Source: Mangrovibacter yixingensis | GTDB lineage: Bacteria; Pseudomonadota; Gammaproteobacteria; Enterobacterales; Enterobacteriaceae | Direction: 5' to 3' | NCBI RefSeq assembly: GCF_020523985.1 | Contig: NZ_JAIVKM010000003.1 | Span: forward strand, 248,001-312,000 | Length of the DNA stretch: 64,000 bases | Part shown: positions 17,361 to 26,523 of the stretch, one piece after another | Layout: each line of letters starts with the position of its first letter | How positions within the stretch are numbered: position 1 is the first letter of the stretch | The notes under the pieces: generated by a model | What the model saw: only the letters and a program-made list of their open reading frames with translations | Databases searched by the model: none | What the model was told of the DNA's origin: nothing | Made by a program: the position numbers and the translations under genes

Positions 17361-18761
17361 TTAGGACACCGCCCTGTTACGCCTCTGCAGCCAAAAGGCA
17401 GCAAATAACACCAGCACCCAGACAGGCAACAGAATGGCCGACAGGCGCATGGAATCCATGGTGCACATTAACCCAAGAATCAGTAACATAAAGGCAATAC
17501 ACAGATAATTACCCACCGGGTAACACAGCGCTGGGAAGCGGCTGTCACGGCCTTTGCGCCGCATGGCGGCACGGAATTTCAAATGCGCCAGGCTTATCAT
17601 AAGCCAGTTGAGCAACAGTGTTGCCACCACCAACGCCATCAGCAAACCAAATGCTTTTTCAGGCAACAGGTAGTTAATCACTATCACCAGCGATGTAATA
17701 ATCCCAGACAGCAATAATGCATATACCGGCACCCCTCGTTTATTCACACGGGCCAGGAAAGCCGGGGCATTTTTCTGCACTGACAGACCAAACAGCATAC
17801 GGCTATTGGAATAGACACCACTGTTATAGACCGAAAGCGAGGCAACCAGAATGATGACATTCAGTACAGAAGCCACCAGGTTGCTATCCAGTTCATGGAA
17901 GATCATCACGAATGGGCTGCTGTCTGCTTTCACATTCAACCAGGGATAGAGCGACAACAGAACAATCAGTGATCCGATATAAAACAGCAGAATACGGTAA
18001 ACGACCTGGTTAATCGCTTTAGGAATAGTGGTTTCCGGGCTATGCGCTTCCGCGGCGGTAATCCCAATCAATTCCAGGCCACCAAAGGAGAACATAATGA
18101 CCGCCAGAGACATGATAAGCCCGTGGGCTCCGGTGGCAAAAAAGCCGTCGAAACGCCACAGATTGCTGAAACTGGCCTGCTTGCCACCATGGCCAGAAAA
18201 CAGCAACCACAAGCCAAAAGCAATCATCCCAATAATTGCCAGCACTTTAATAATGGAAAACCAGAATTCCATTTCTCCATACAGGCGAACATTCGCCAGG
18301 TTTACGGCATTAATAGCAATGAAGAACACTGCCGCCCAAATCCAGGTAGGCACATGAGGGAACCAGTACTGCATATAAATGCCTGCGGCGGTAAGTTCAG
18401 CCATACCCACCAGCACAAACATAACCCAGTAGTTCCAGCCAGATAAAAACCCGGCGAAAGGGCCCCAGTATTTATTGGCAAAGTGAGCGAAAGAACCTGA
18501 TACCGGTTCTGCCACCACCATTTCACCCAACTGGCGCATAATCAGAAAGGCAATAACCCCGGCCAGTGCATAACCCAAAATCACGGCAGGCCCTGCCATT
18601 TGAATCGCTGGCCCAATGCCTAAAAACAGCCCGGTACCAATTGCCCCACCCAGCGCTATCAATTGAATATGGCGGTTTTTCAGCCCCCGGTGCAGTTCCT
18701 GGTGGTGCCCGGATGTCTCCTCCGTTAGCAACTCACCGGTATGTTGTGACGTATTTGCCAC
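17361..18761 (-). CDS. pheP: Phenylalanine transporter PheP
   Basis: A 466-aa amino-acid permease of the APC/AAT family with twelve predicted membrane segments. It follows E. coli PheP closely from HRGLKNRHIQLIALGGAIGTG to the C-terminal region (CTMDSMRLSAILLPVWVLVL), more so than AroP as I recall the two. The GTG start is supported by AGGGGA five bases upstream. It imports phenylalanine, with tyrosine and tryptophan as weaker substrates, across the inner membrane. The N-terminal tail is slightly longer than in E. coli. Confidence 0.93.
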   Translation of the reverse strand: MANTSQHTGELLTEETSGHHQELHRGLKNRHIQLIALGGAIGTGLFLGIGPAIQMAGPAVILGYALAGVIAFLIMRQLGEMVVAEPVSGSFAHFANKYWGPFAGFLSGWNYWVMFVLVGMAELTAAGIYMQYWFPHVPTWIWAAVFFIAINAVNLANVRLYGEMEFWFSIIKVLAIIGMIAFGLWLLFSGHGGKQASFSNLWRFDGFFATGAHGLIMSLAVIMFSFGGLELIGITAAEAHSPETTIPKAINQVVYRILLFYIGSLIVLLSLYPWLNVKADSSPFVMIFHELDSNLVASVLNVIILVASLSVYNSGVYSNSRMLFGLSVQKNAPAFLARVNKRGVPVYALLLSGIITSLVIVINYLLPEKAFGLLMALVVATLLLNWLMISLAHLKFRAAMRRKGRDSRFPALCYPVGNYLCIAFMLLILGLMCTMDSMRLSAILLPVWVLVLFAAFWLQRRNRAVS

Positions 18762-18886
18762 GGTTTTCCCCTGTCATGTTTCGTAAAGGCGCATCTTTTA
18801 ACACTTCAGGCGCGTGGCGGCAAGGAATGCGCCCGGCAGGTGATTATGCGGTTTTACCGGTATTGTTTATCAAGAGGAGATAATGA

Positions 18887-18914
18887 AACCGGCCAGGAAT
18901 CCTCCCGGCTGGTT
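18887..18914 (-). terminator. Possible terminator of the porin gene
   Basis: An 8-bp stem (AACCGGCC / GGCTGGTT, one G-T pair) with a 12-nt loop lies about 40 bases past the porin stop codon. The minus-strand tail is TTCATTATC. Moderate support. Confidence 0.4.
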
Positions 18915-18952
18915 TTATTCATGGCTTGCCAAAGTGCAAACCTGCTGCTGCG

Positions 18953-20272
18953 TCAGAAATTAAGGCTGGCACCCAACCCTGCCACAACGGCATTTTTCAC
19001 AGCGCTGTTTGCTCCGGGAGCAGCGACATATTGAATGTTAGGACGAATAGTCAGCCAGTTTGTCGCATTAATTGAATAGTAGAGTTCGTAATCATATTCC
19101 GCGCCATGAATCACTGGCAGGTAAGTGGCGTCGTTATAGTCGCTGACCCCGTTATATTCATTTTCACGCTCCAGCATCCGGCTATAGGCGGAATTAACAT
19201 GTAACCGAGCCGCACCCAGGCCAATTTCGTCTTTCGGCCGGGACTCAAACATCCCTTTCCAGGCCAGCGCTACCGTCTGAGTGTTATCCAGTTTTGACGT
19301 GCGTTTGTCGTTCATAATATTACTCAGCGTAAGCGTCAAACCACGGTGGTTATCATGCCCTTGAGCAAACAGTTGTTGCTGGATGATAAGGTAACCGCCA
19401 TATCCATGGGCTTCAGATGAATAACTGCCATCTTGCCAGGTATGGTATACCGACCCATGTGCAGAAGTATAATAACCGCCCAGCCGATAATTGCCTTTCA
19501 GATGGTCCGGCCCCAGTTCAGGTTGCCAGCCAAGCTCAAAGGGAACCAGATTTCCATCGGAATCAGTAAATTCAAAACGGAAACCATCCCCTTTGTCGTA
19601 GTTATACGGATTTTCATTATATAACCCGACCTGGAAATAAACTTCTGGCGTAAAATTGATTTTAGCCCTGGCCATCCACTGGGAAACTGGCCAGTTCATC
19701 CAATAGTTACCACGAGATTTTCCGGGTATGCCAGGGCCAAGTGCTAAATTCTGGAAGTGAGTTTCGATAGACCCAAAGTCTTCACCCACAGTGGCTCGGC
19801 CAACTTTAATATCCAGGCGGTCATCCCAGAACCCTTTTTTCAACCATAACTGGGTTAAACGCCAGGTCTGCCCCCGTCCATAAACCTCCTGAACAGAAGA
19901 CAACATTGGAGTGCGTGAATCACTCAAATTATCTGAAAGATTCTGCCCGTTGCGATCCGTGATAGTTGCCTGAAACTCCGTGTCCTTCCAGCACAACAGT
20001 TTGTCCAGATCCAGATGAGTATTAAACATCCACTGATCGGTATAACGTGCCGTAGTGTGTTTCTGGTAACCATCAAGGTTCGTCGCCGCCTCCATGACAT
20101 AATTTACATTGAAATCTATGCCCTTATCGTGAAGCTCACTACGCGTACCGCCCCAGTCTCCCAGCATCCACGGTGAATCAACTGCAAAAGGATCGGCAGC
20201 CCATGCGCCAGAACAGACTAACGACAGCATAATACCAGCTGCTAATTTATTTTTTGTCGGTAATAATTTCAT
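18953..20272 (-). CDS. OprB-family carbohydrate-selective outer-membrane porin
   Basis: A 439-aa beta-barrel protein with a signal peptide (about 1-25, ending GAWA). The mature start SPWMLGDWGGTRSELHDKGI is characteristic of OprB-type porins, and the protein ends in Phe (ASLNF) as outer-membrane barrels do. The start at 20272 is selected because a signal peptide begins there; the upstream extension lacks one. It likely lets sugars through the outer membrane. It lies near the sugar-type ABC cluster but on a separate transcript with a long AT-rich leader, so shared function is only a guess. Confidence 0.85.
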   Translation of the reverse strand: MKLLPTKNKLAAGIMLSLVCSGAWAADPFAVDSPWMLGDWGGTRSELHDKGIDFNVNYVMEAATNLDGYQKHTTARYTDQWMFNTHLDLDKLLCWKDTEFQATITDRNGQNLSDNLSDSRTPMLSSVQEVYGRGQTWRLTQLWLKKGFWDDRLDIKVGRATVGEDFGSIETHFQNLALGPGIPGKSRGNYWMNWPVSQWMARAKINFTPEVYFQVGLYNENPYNYDKGDGFRFEFTDSDGNLVPFELGWQPELGPDHLKGNYRLGGYYTSAHGSVYHTWQDGSYSSEAHGYGGYLIIQQQLFAQGHDNHRGLTLTLSNIMNDKRTSKLDNTQTVALAWKGMFESRPKDEIGLGAARLHVNSAYSRMLERENEYNGVSDYNDATYLPVIHGAEYDYELYYSINATNWLTIRPNIQYVAAPGANSAVKNAVVAGLGASLNF

Positions 20273-20749
20273 ACATCTATTTCCAGGTAAAAGATTCAGT
20301 ACCCTTGCAAAATTTATAAAAAACAAACAACAAAAAACGCTTTCACTACGACAGAAAGCCGCAGTAAATAACGAAAATACCTGAACAGATTTTTAATCAG
20401 AGAGTGCCATTTTACCCGGACAAAATAATAACGACATTAAACCAACGACTGTAATATACCTACTTCATTTACCTACAACAGAGAAAATCACTGTAACTAT
20501 ATGAAAAATCTGAAAACACTATAAATAAAAATCACAAAATAACAGCATGTTATGCAAAAAAACAAGCATAAATCAATCAGTTAAATATATTTCACGGAAA
20601 TATAATTACATATTAATGATTATACTTTAGCCAAAATAAACATATGTTAAAAGCAATAAACACCTCGATAAAAAAATCCCATAAAATATTAACCAGAAGA
20701 TTACAAATACCCCATCACCTATTTAAACATGCGCGACAGGGTATTATTT
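20273..20749. other. AT-rich intergenic region upstream of the porin
   Basis: About 480 bases without coding signal, rich in A/T runs. It should contain the porin promoter and the end of the TenA-like transcript. I found no copy of the LacI-type operator core GTAAACCGGTTTAC here. Confidence 0.4.
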
Positions 20750-21391
20750 TTAACCCAGCATCGCCTGGTGAAAATCGATTTCCCACGTCAGGACATCACC
20801 ATATAACTGGCTGAGCCGCTGCTTTTCTTGCCCGGAAAGCGTTAAACCGCACTGGTCCACTTCCTGTTTTAACCAGCACGCCTGCTGGTAAAAAGCATTA
20901 TCCGCATGCATAGACAACCAGTCGCGCAGGTCTTCATCGTGCTGTGGTTGGGCAGCAGCACGTGCGCACCAGTGGTAATACATCCACTCGGCACCAAACA
21001 TCAGAACCATGATGTCGGCGTACCCGCCAGAGCGGGCGGCGTGTAACATGCCATCACGAAACCGGATAAACCCGGCAGGCGCCGGTTGCCAGTTACCAGC
21101 AACCACACCGCGCTTTGCCATTACGCGCTCAAACCAGCCAAGTTGGGTATCCACCAGGCCATTCAGCCCCTGGATTAACCAGCGCTGGCGCGCCACATCT
21201 GGCGCATGGCTTAGTCCCTGAGCCAGAATTTCAACGGCGCTAAACACAAACTCCCCTTCGAAGACCAGATAACGATGGAACGCGGTTTCCGGCAAGGTTC
21301 CCTGTTCAATAGCCTGCACAAAGGGATGCTGTTGCATCGCATTCCATACATCAATATGGTCTGCCAGCAGTTGGTCACTGAATGCTGTCAT
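20750..21391 (-). CDS. TenA/THI-4 family protein lacking the usual Cys (TenA_E-like)
   Basis: A 213-aa helical protein of the TenA fold, from FVQAIEQGTLPETAFHRYLVFE to the C-terminal TWEIDFHQ. Classic TenA enzymes hydrolyse aminopyrimidines or thiamin with a Cys in the segment that here reads VLMFGAEWMYYHW; no Cys is present at that position, and the QDY motif is FEG. Those changes match the TenA_E type, whose members act on related pyrimidine or amide substrates. It shares one base with the BtpA-like gene and is co-transcribed with it. In this cluster it is more likely a catabolic hydrolase than thiamin salvage. Confidence 0.75.
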   Translation of the reverse strand: MTAFSDQLLADHIDVWNAMQQHPFVQAIEQGTLPETAFHRYLVFEGEFVFSAVEILAQGLSHAPDVARQRWLIQGLNGLVDTQLGWFERVMAKRGVVAGNWQPAPAGFIRFRDGMLHAARSGGYADIMVLMFGAEWMYYHWCARAAAQPQHDEDLRDWLSMHADNAFYQQACWLKQEVDQCGLTLSGQEKQRLSQLYGDVLTWEIDFHQAMLG

Positions 21392-22233
21392 CAGGCCTCC
21401 AGTGCCGGGCGGGCAGCCGCCATAAACTTCACTACGCGCTCACGTTCTACCGGGTTCCACCAAACACCACCTTCTTTTAGCGCACTGGCGACAATCACCC
21501 CCTGAGTACGGCCTAAAATAGTCGCCACGTTATCCGGCGTCACGCCAGAGCCCACTAACAAAGGCAACGACGTGGCACTGCGAATATCGTCAATTTCACT
21601 CAATGTGGCGCTGTCACCAGTACGTTGCCCGGTGGCAATCACCGCGTCGGCCTCAAAAAATTCTACGTCGCGGGTTAGCTCAGCAACGGAGCGGTCCGCC
21701 ACAATGGCATGGCTACCATGCTTAACGTGGCTGTCAGCAAAAACACGAATGTGGCTCGCCTGAAGTTGGTTGCGGTAGCGCAGTGCTTTTGCCGCCGCCC
21801 CTTCCACAAAACCTTCATTGGCGATATAGGCATTGGCCCACTGGTTTACCCGAACAAAATCGGCCCCGCCCGCCAGCGCTGTTGCCAGCGCGGGAATAGC
21901 AGCATTAGCCAGCACATTAATCCCCAGGGGAACAGAAAAACGTTGGCGGATATTATCGGTAATCACTGCCATAAATGCCGCCGTTTCCGGGCCAATATCT
22001 TCGGGTTTGGAAAAAGGAATATCGCCATGATTTTCCACAATCAAACCATGAACACCACCTGCAATATAATTTTCTGCATCACGCAAAGCGCGTTCAACAA
22101 TATCAAAAAAAGATTTCCCATTATATTTCGGTGCACCAGGAAAGGCTTCACAATGAATAACACCAATTACTACTTTATCGCGTGAAAAAATATCTTGAAT
22201 TGCACTCGTTTTTGTTGCTGATATAGAACCCAT
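21391..22233 (-). CDS. BtpA/SgcQ-family protein
   Basis: A 280-aa TIM-barrel protein of the BtpA/SgcQ family. Typical elements are VIGVIHCEAFPGAPKY near residue 22, a central GVHGLIVENHGDIPF, and the phosphate-binding-like end LLVGSGVTPDNVATIL. SgcQ in E. coli belongs to an uncharacterised sugar cluster; the reaction is unknown. AGAGG lies six bases before the ATG. Only 27 bases separate this start from the divergent kinase gene. The phosphate-site end and the neighbouring kinase suggest a sugar-phosphate substrate; this is an inference. Confidence 0.82.
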   Translation of the reverse strand: MGSISATKTSAIQDIFSRDKVVIGVIHCEAFPGAPKYNGKSFFDIVERALRDAENYIAGGVHGLIVENHGDIPFSKPEDIGPETAAFMAVITDNIRQRFSVPLGINVLANAAIPALATALAGGADFVRVNQWANAYIANEGFVEGAAAKALRYRNQLQASHIRVFADSHVKHGSHAIVADRSVAELTRDVEFFEADAVIATGQRTGDSATLSEIDDIRSATSLPLLVGSGVTPDNVATILGRTQGVIVASALKEGGVWWNPVERERVVKFMAAARPALEA

Positions 22234-22260
22234 GTTAAACCTCTAAAAAAGGAATCGGCT

Positions 22261-23130
22261 ATGCATATCTATGTTGCCGGGAATATTACTGTCGATGAAA
22301 CATGGCAATGCACTGCCTTGCCAAATAAAGGCGAATCGCTGCATGGAAAGAAAATAATGGCCGACACTGGAGGCAAAGGTGCAAACCAGGCCATTGTTTT
22401 ATCCCGCTGTGGCTTACCTGTAACATTAATTGCCGGAAGGGGTAATGACCACTACGGAGAATGGATTAACCAACAACTTCAGGCCGAAACATTACAGCTA
22501 TTTCCTGAAACACCTTTACCTGTTCATACCGACACCTCAATTATTTTCACTACCACTGATGACGACAACGCAATTATTACCAGTTGCGATGCCGCCAGTG
22601 CATTGGAAACAGCAACCATTACTGCATTGCTGGAAACTGCCCGCCCCGGTGATGTGCTGGTACAGCAAGGTAATTTCACCCCGGAAAAAACCCGGGCATT
22701 ATTTACCTGTGCACGAAGCAAGCAGATGCTGACTGTTTTTAACCCTTCGCCTGTCCATGAAGATTTTCGCCAACTGTGGCCGCTGGTGGACATCGCGGTG
22801 GTAAACGAGCATGAATCCCGTTTACTCCAGCCCGACAGCGCTCACACCCTGGTGGTGGAAACACTGGGTAGCCAGGGCGCGCGGTTACATGCCCACGGCC
22901 ACACGGAACATGTGCCTGCGGTGCCTGCCACCGTGGTTGATACCACCGGCGCGGGCGATACATTTTTGGCTGTAATGCTGGCCTCTGCACTGCTGCGCAA
23001 CACCCAACCTGATGCCCTTGCGCTGCATCATGCGAGCCAGGCAGCGGCCATCACCATCAGCCGCGCCGGAACACGCCAGGCCTTCCCGAGCAAAGAAACA
23101 CTGGCGGCGCTACTGGCACAAACCCGGTAG
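22261..23130 (+). CDS. PfkB-family (ribokinase-like) carbohydrate kinase
   Basis: A 289-aa cytoplasmic kinase. The first PfkB signature is GGKGANQA (37-44) and the second is DTTGAGDTF (227-235), with catalytic base Asp233. Length fits ribokinase relatives. AAGGA precedes the ATG. It probably phosphorylates the sugar-like compound brought in by the ribose-type importer, or its breakdown product. It is transcribed toward the binding-protein gene, converging with a 14-base gap. Confidence 0.88.
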   Translation: MHIYVAGNITVDETWQCTALPNKGESLHGKKIMADTGGKGANQAIVLSRCGLPVTLIAGRGNDHYGEWINQQLQAETLQLFPETPLPVHTDTSIIFTTTDDDNAIITSCDAASALETATITALLETARPGDVLVQQGNFTPEKTRALFTCARSKQMLTVFNPSPVHEDFRQLWPLVDIAVVNEHESRLLQPDSAHTLVVETLGSQGARLHAHGHTEHVPAVPATVVDTTGAGDTFLAVMLASALLRNTQPDALALHHASQAAAITISRAGTRQAFPSKETLAALLAQTR

Positions 23131-23144
23131 CGCCTGCGAATGGG

Positions 23145-24089
23145 TTATTTAAACAGTGAGCGGAACGAATCAACGTTCGCTTTTGTTACCACAGTTGCCG
23201 GAACAAGGATGTTCTTGCTAACAGTCTTACCACTGTTAATCGCATTCAGTGCTTTCACTGCTTCCTGGCCCATTTTTTCCGGGTCCTGCTGCAATACTGC
23301 GGTCACATAACCGGCATCAATACCGCTAATGGCGCGAGCGGTCAGATCCCAGCCAAACACTTTGATTTGGTCTTGTTTACCCTGGTTTTCCACTGCTGCA
23401 ATCGCCCCTAATAATGCCGGTTCACCCGTGGCATAAATAGCGGTGAGGTCTGGGTTGCCGGTTATCAGGTTTTCGGCGGCAGTCATTGCGTCATCCTGGA
23501 TATTTCGGCCATCGACCACATCCGCAACAGTGATACCTTTATGGCCTTTCAGTGTTTCTTCAAACCCCTTCTGGCGCTGGTTCTGAATAGCGGAATTAAG
23601 TGCCCCAACAATGCCAAGGCGTGCTTTTCCATCGGCATTTTTATTGATGTAGTCGACAAAGAATTTACCTAAAATTTTGCCGCCTTCTTCATTATCCACC
23701 CCAACCTGAGCCGCCTGTGGCCCGGCAGGCAATACCGCATCAATGGCAATGACTGGTATATTTTTCGCCGCAGCTTCTTTAATGGCGGGCATAATGCCAT
23801 TCACATCAATGGCATCAACCATAATGCCTTTAACGCCCTGTTCAATATAGTTTTCAATAGCATCATTTTGCGATACAGGGTTATCGTTAGCATTAAAGAT
23901 AACTAAGTTTTTCCCTGTAGCTTTTGCTTCTTCTTGCGCACCTTTATTCATTAAATTGAAAAAAAGCGCCTGCTGGTTAATTTGCACCAATGCATAGCCT
24001 GGCGTTGCCGCCATTGCTTTACCGAACAAGAGTGCAGAAAGTATCAGTGCGCCAGAAATAACATTTTTTTTGCTGGTGTTGAATAACAT
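23145..24089 (-). CDS. ABC transporter sugar-binding protein, ribose (RbsB) type
   Basis: A 314-aa periplasmic binding protein of the RbsB/class I group: signal peptide about 1-27 (ending KAMA), then the usual YALVQINQQALFFNLMNKGAQEEA and VDAIDVNGIMPAIKEA segments. It lies on the opposite strand to the matching ATPase and permease, about 1.6 kb away across the LacI-type gene, so binding protein and membrane parts are made from separate promoters. Ligand unknown; the cluster suggests a sugar or nucleoside-like compound. Confidence 0.9.
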   Translation of the reverse strand: MLFNTSKKNVISGALILSALLFGKAMAATPGYALVQINQQALFFNLMNKGAQEEAKATGKNLVIFNANDNPVSQNDAIENYIEQGVKGIMVDAIDVNGIMPAIKEAAAKNIPVIAIDAVLPAGPQAAQVGVDNEEGGKILGKFFVDYINKNADGKARLGIVGALNSAIQNQRQKGFEETLKGHKGITVADVVDGRNIQDDAMTAAENLITGNPDLTAIYATGEPALLGAIAAVENQGKQDQIKVFGWDLTARAISGIDAGYVTAVLQQDPEKMGQEAVKALNAINSGKTVSKNILVPATVVTKANVDSFRSLFK

Positions 24090-24386
24090 AGGTCATGCCC
24101 TCGTCAGAAAAATTATGAGCTTGTTACAGAGCAACAAGGTGTATTTTGGCGGGACAAATAAAGAACACAGACGCCAAAAATGGGGCCTGCGAGAGAAACG
24201 AAACATATTTTCTCAGGTATTCCATAACCAGAGAAAATGCAGCAAAGGCAACGTCGGGAACAGGTTATTAAAATTCGCGTTTTAGCATCTCTTGTCAAGT
24301 GCTAATTTTCATCGCCGGGAAAAGGTGACAAAACGCTATATTCCTGAGCGCTATCTGTGTTACTGATATGAGCAGTCAATACGATA

Positions 24387-25415
24387 ATGGCGATCATGAC
24401 CAAAAAACGGGTTGTTCTTTCAGACGTTGCAAACCTGGCAGGGCTGTCGAAAGCCACTGTCTCACGCTATCTCAACCATAATCTGGTGTTGCCCCAGGAA
24501 ACGGCCGCCCGGATTGAGGCAGCCATTAGTAAGCTGGATTACCAGCGCAACAGCCTGGCCCGCCGCCTGAGCAAAGGTGGCAGTGAAACACTCGGTCTGG
24601 TGCTACCGGATATTACCAACCCCTTTTTTGCTGAACTGGCGGATGCCGCCGAAGAAGCCGCTTCTGCGCAAGGTTACAGCCTGGTGCTGTGTGTCACACG
24701 CAATAATCCCGAAAAAGAACGCCAGTTTATTCGCTGGCTGGATACCTGCCAGGTCGATGGCCTGTTATTTACCACCAACCGCCCGGATGATGGCCTGCTA
24801 CGCCGCGAGGTACAGCACCACCAGCGGATCATTTTGCTCGATGAAGATATCCCTGGCAGCCATGTTCCCAAAGTATTTGCCGACAACCAGCAAGGTGGCC
24901 GCCTTGCGACAGAACAATTAATCCGTGCCGGGCACCGCCACATCGCTTTTGTGGGTGGGCCTGATGCCCTGATGAGCGTGCGTGAACGTTACCAGGGTTT
25001 TTGTGAAGCAATGGCGACCGCTGGCCTGTCATGCCCCCCGGAATGGGTGCTGTATGGCGAATACCAGCGTGATTATGGCAGCAAAGCGCTGGACCAGTTA
25101 TTCCGTGGGCCACTGCGCCCCACCGCCATTTTCGCCGCCAGTGATTACCTGGTATTAGGCATTCTTGATGGGTTGCGCTCACGCCAACTTCAGGCGCCTG
25201 AAGCCCTGTCACTGGTAGGGTTCGATGATGCCAGTTACGCCAATTTCACCCAACCACGCATTTCCACTATCCGCCAACCTGCTCACCAAATGGGGCGCAC
25301 AGCAGTGCAATTGATGCTGCGTCTGCTTAACGGCGAAACCGTGCCGGAACAGACTCGTTTTCCTGTTGAATGGGTTGCCCGCGATTCCATCATGCCGCCC
25401 CCTTGCCTGCGCTAA
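24387..25415 (+). CDS. LacI-family transcriptional regulator
   Basis: A 342-aa repressor-type regulator: helix-turn-helix at the N-terminus (VVLSDVANLAGLSKATVSRYL), hinge (ARRLSKGGSETLGLVLP), and a periplasmic-binding-like effector domain ending near residue 335. Two starts nine bases apart (24387, 24396) are possible and the ribosome site is weak. It sits between the divergent binding-protein gene and the importer operon. The two GTAAACCGGTTTAC palindromes downstream are the expected form for a LacI-family site with a central CG pair, so it probably controls the rbsA/rbsC-like operon. Confidence 0.92.
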   Translation: MAIMTKKRVVLSDVANLAGLSKATVSRYLNHNLVLPQETAARIEAAISKLDYQRNSLARRLSKGGSETLGLVLPDITNPFFAELADAAEEAASAQGYSLVLCVTRNNPEKERQFIRWLDTCQVDGLLFTTNRPDDGLLRREVQHHQRIILLDEDIPGSHVPKVFADNQQGGRLATEQLIRAGHRHIAFVGGPDALMSVRERYQGFCEAMATAGLSCPPEWVLYGEYQRDYGSKALDQLFRGPLRPTAIFAASDYLVLGILDGLRSRQLQAPEALSLVGFDDASYANFTQPRISTIRQPAHQMGRTAVQLMLRLLNGETVPEQTRFPVEWVARDSIMPPPCLR

Positions 25416-25481
25416 TTGTGTGCAATGGCTGCGCAGTTTTAGCGCAACTCGCCCTGCAAAGACACCACGTAAGCAACCAGA

Positions 25482-25501
25482 TTAGTAAACCGGTTTACTA
25501 A
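25482..25501. promoter_or_regulatory. Predicted LacI-family operator O1 (perfect 20-bp palindrome)
   Basis: TTAGTAAACCGGTTTACTAA is a perfect inverted repeat with a central CG, 66 bases after the lacI-type stop codon. Its 14-base core is repeated exactly 161 bp downstream. The 318-base gap from 25416 to 25733 holds these two sites and no gene. Confidence 0.75.
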
Positions 25502-25645
25502 AAAAATATAAATTTAATCTATATATTTCAAAGTATTAAAAAGACATCAGTTGGGTATTTTTTAACCTGGCATGGTTACTGCTTGAGTGGACACGGCGAA
25601 CAAGTAACGAACACAGCAAACCTGACGGATGGTCGTCATCATTAA

Positions 25646-25659
25646 GTAAACCGGTTTAC
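25646..25659. promoter_or_regulatory. Predicted LacI-family operator O2
   Basis: GTAAACCGGTTTAC is a perfect 14-bp palindrome, identical to the core of the upstream site, 74 bases before the ATPase ATG. Centre-to-centre distance of 161 bp would suit looping by a tetrameric or bridged repressor. This is an inference. Confidence 0.75.
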
Positions 25660-25733
25660 AAGAAGTGGGCCGGTGTGGCGACCATCCGAATACGCAACGT
25701 CATCTACCGTCACACGACATTGGGAGTAATGGC

Positions 25734-26513
25734 ATGCAACAACAGGCAGTCCCGGCCAGAGTCGAGATGGTGAATATCACCAAAACTTACGGCTCTATAC
25801 GTTCATTACGTGGCGTAAACCTGCGCCTGGCCCCCGGAGAGGTTCTTGGGTTGGTCGGCGACAATGGTGCGGGCAAATCCACACTCACCAAAATCCTGTC
25901 AGGGGCAGTAGTTCCCACCAGCGGGGCGATTCGCATTGATGGTGAAGAACTCAGTTTCCAAACCCCGGCAGATGCCCGGCGTTGCCAAATAGAAATGGTT
26001 TACCAGGACTTATCGCTGTGCGACACGGTTGATGTTGCCGGCAACCTGTTTATGGGCCGCGAGCCGATGAAACAAGTCCTTGGCATTCCTTTTCTGGATG
26101 AACAGCGCATGCACAAAGAAGCCCAGGAGATGCTCAAAGGCCTGGGGATTTCCATTCCTGATACCCGGCTGATGGTACGTAACCTGTCTGGAGGGCAACG
26201 CCAGGCTATTGCCATTGCCCGTGCAGCAGCATTCAACCCTAAAGTGCTCATTATGGATGAACCTACTGCCGCCCTGGCGGTTGCAGAGGTAGAAGCCGTA
26301 CTGGAGTTGATCAAACGTGTCAGCGCCCGTGGCGTGAGCGTGATCCTGATAACCCACCGCTTACAAGATCTGTTCCTGGTCTGTGACCGCATCATGGTGA
26401 TGTACGAAGGCACCAACGTTGCCGACCGTCGCGTTGCCGATACCAGCCTGAGCGATATCGTCAACTTGATTGTTGGCGAGAAATTCACTGCCCACTCAGC
26501 CCAGGCTCATTGA
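25734..26513 (+). CDS. ABC transporter ATP-binding protein, single-domain sugar type
   Basis: A 259-aa ATPase for the ribose-type importer. Walker A is GDNGAGKST, the signature LSGGQRQ, and Walker B VLIMDEPTAALA. Unlike RbsA, which is a fused double ATPase of about 500 aa, this has a single domain, as in FrcA-type systems. The start at 25734 is supported by GGGAG seven bases upstream; a longer GTG reading at 25665 has no ribosome site and would run close to the operator. Confidence 0.92.
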   Translation: MQQQAVPARVEMVNITKTYGSIRSLRGVNLRLAPGEVLGLVGDNGAGKSTLTKILSGAVVPTSGAIRIDGEELSFQTPADARRCQIEMVYQDLSLCDTVDVAGNLFMGREPMKQVLGIPFLDEQRMHKEAQEMLKGLGISIPDTRLMVRNLSGGQRQAIAIARAAAFNPKVLIMDEPTAALAVAEVEAVLELIKRVSARGVSVILITHRLQDLFLVCDRIMVMYEGTNVADRRVADTSLSDIVNLIVGEKFTAHSAQAH

Positions 26514-26523
26514 GGGGATAACC

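Noticed and set aside
20750-21391. Thiaminase II / thiamin-salvage TenA
   Set aside because: The catalytic Cys is absent and the gene sits in a sugar-type catabolic cluster, not with thiamin genes.
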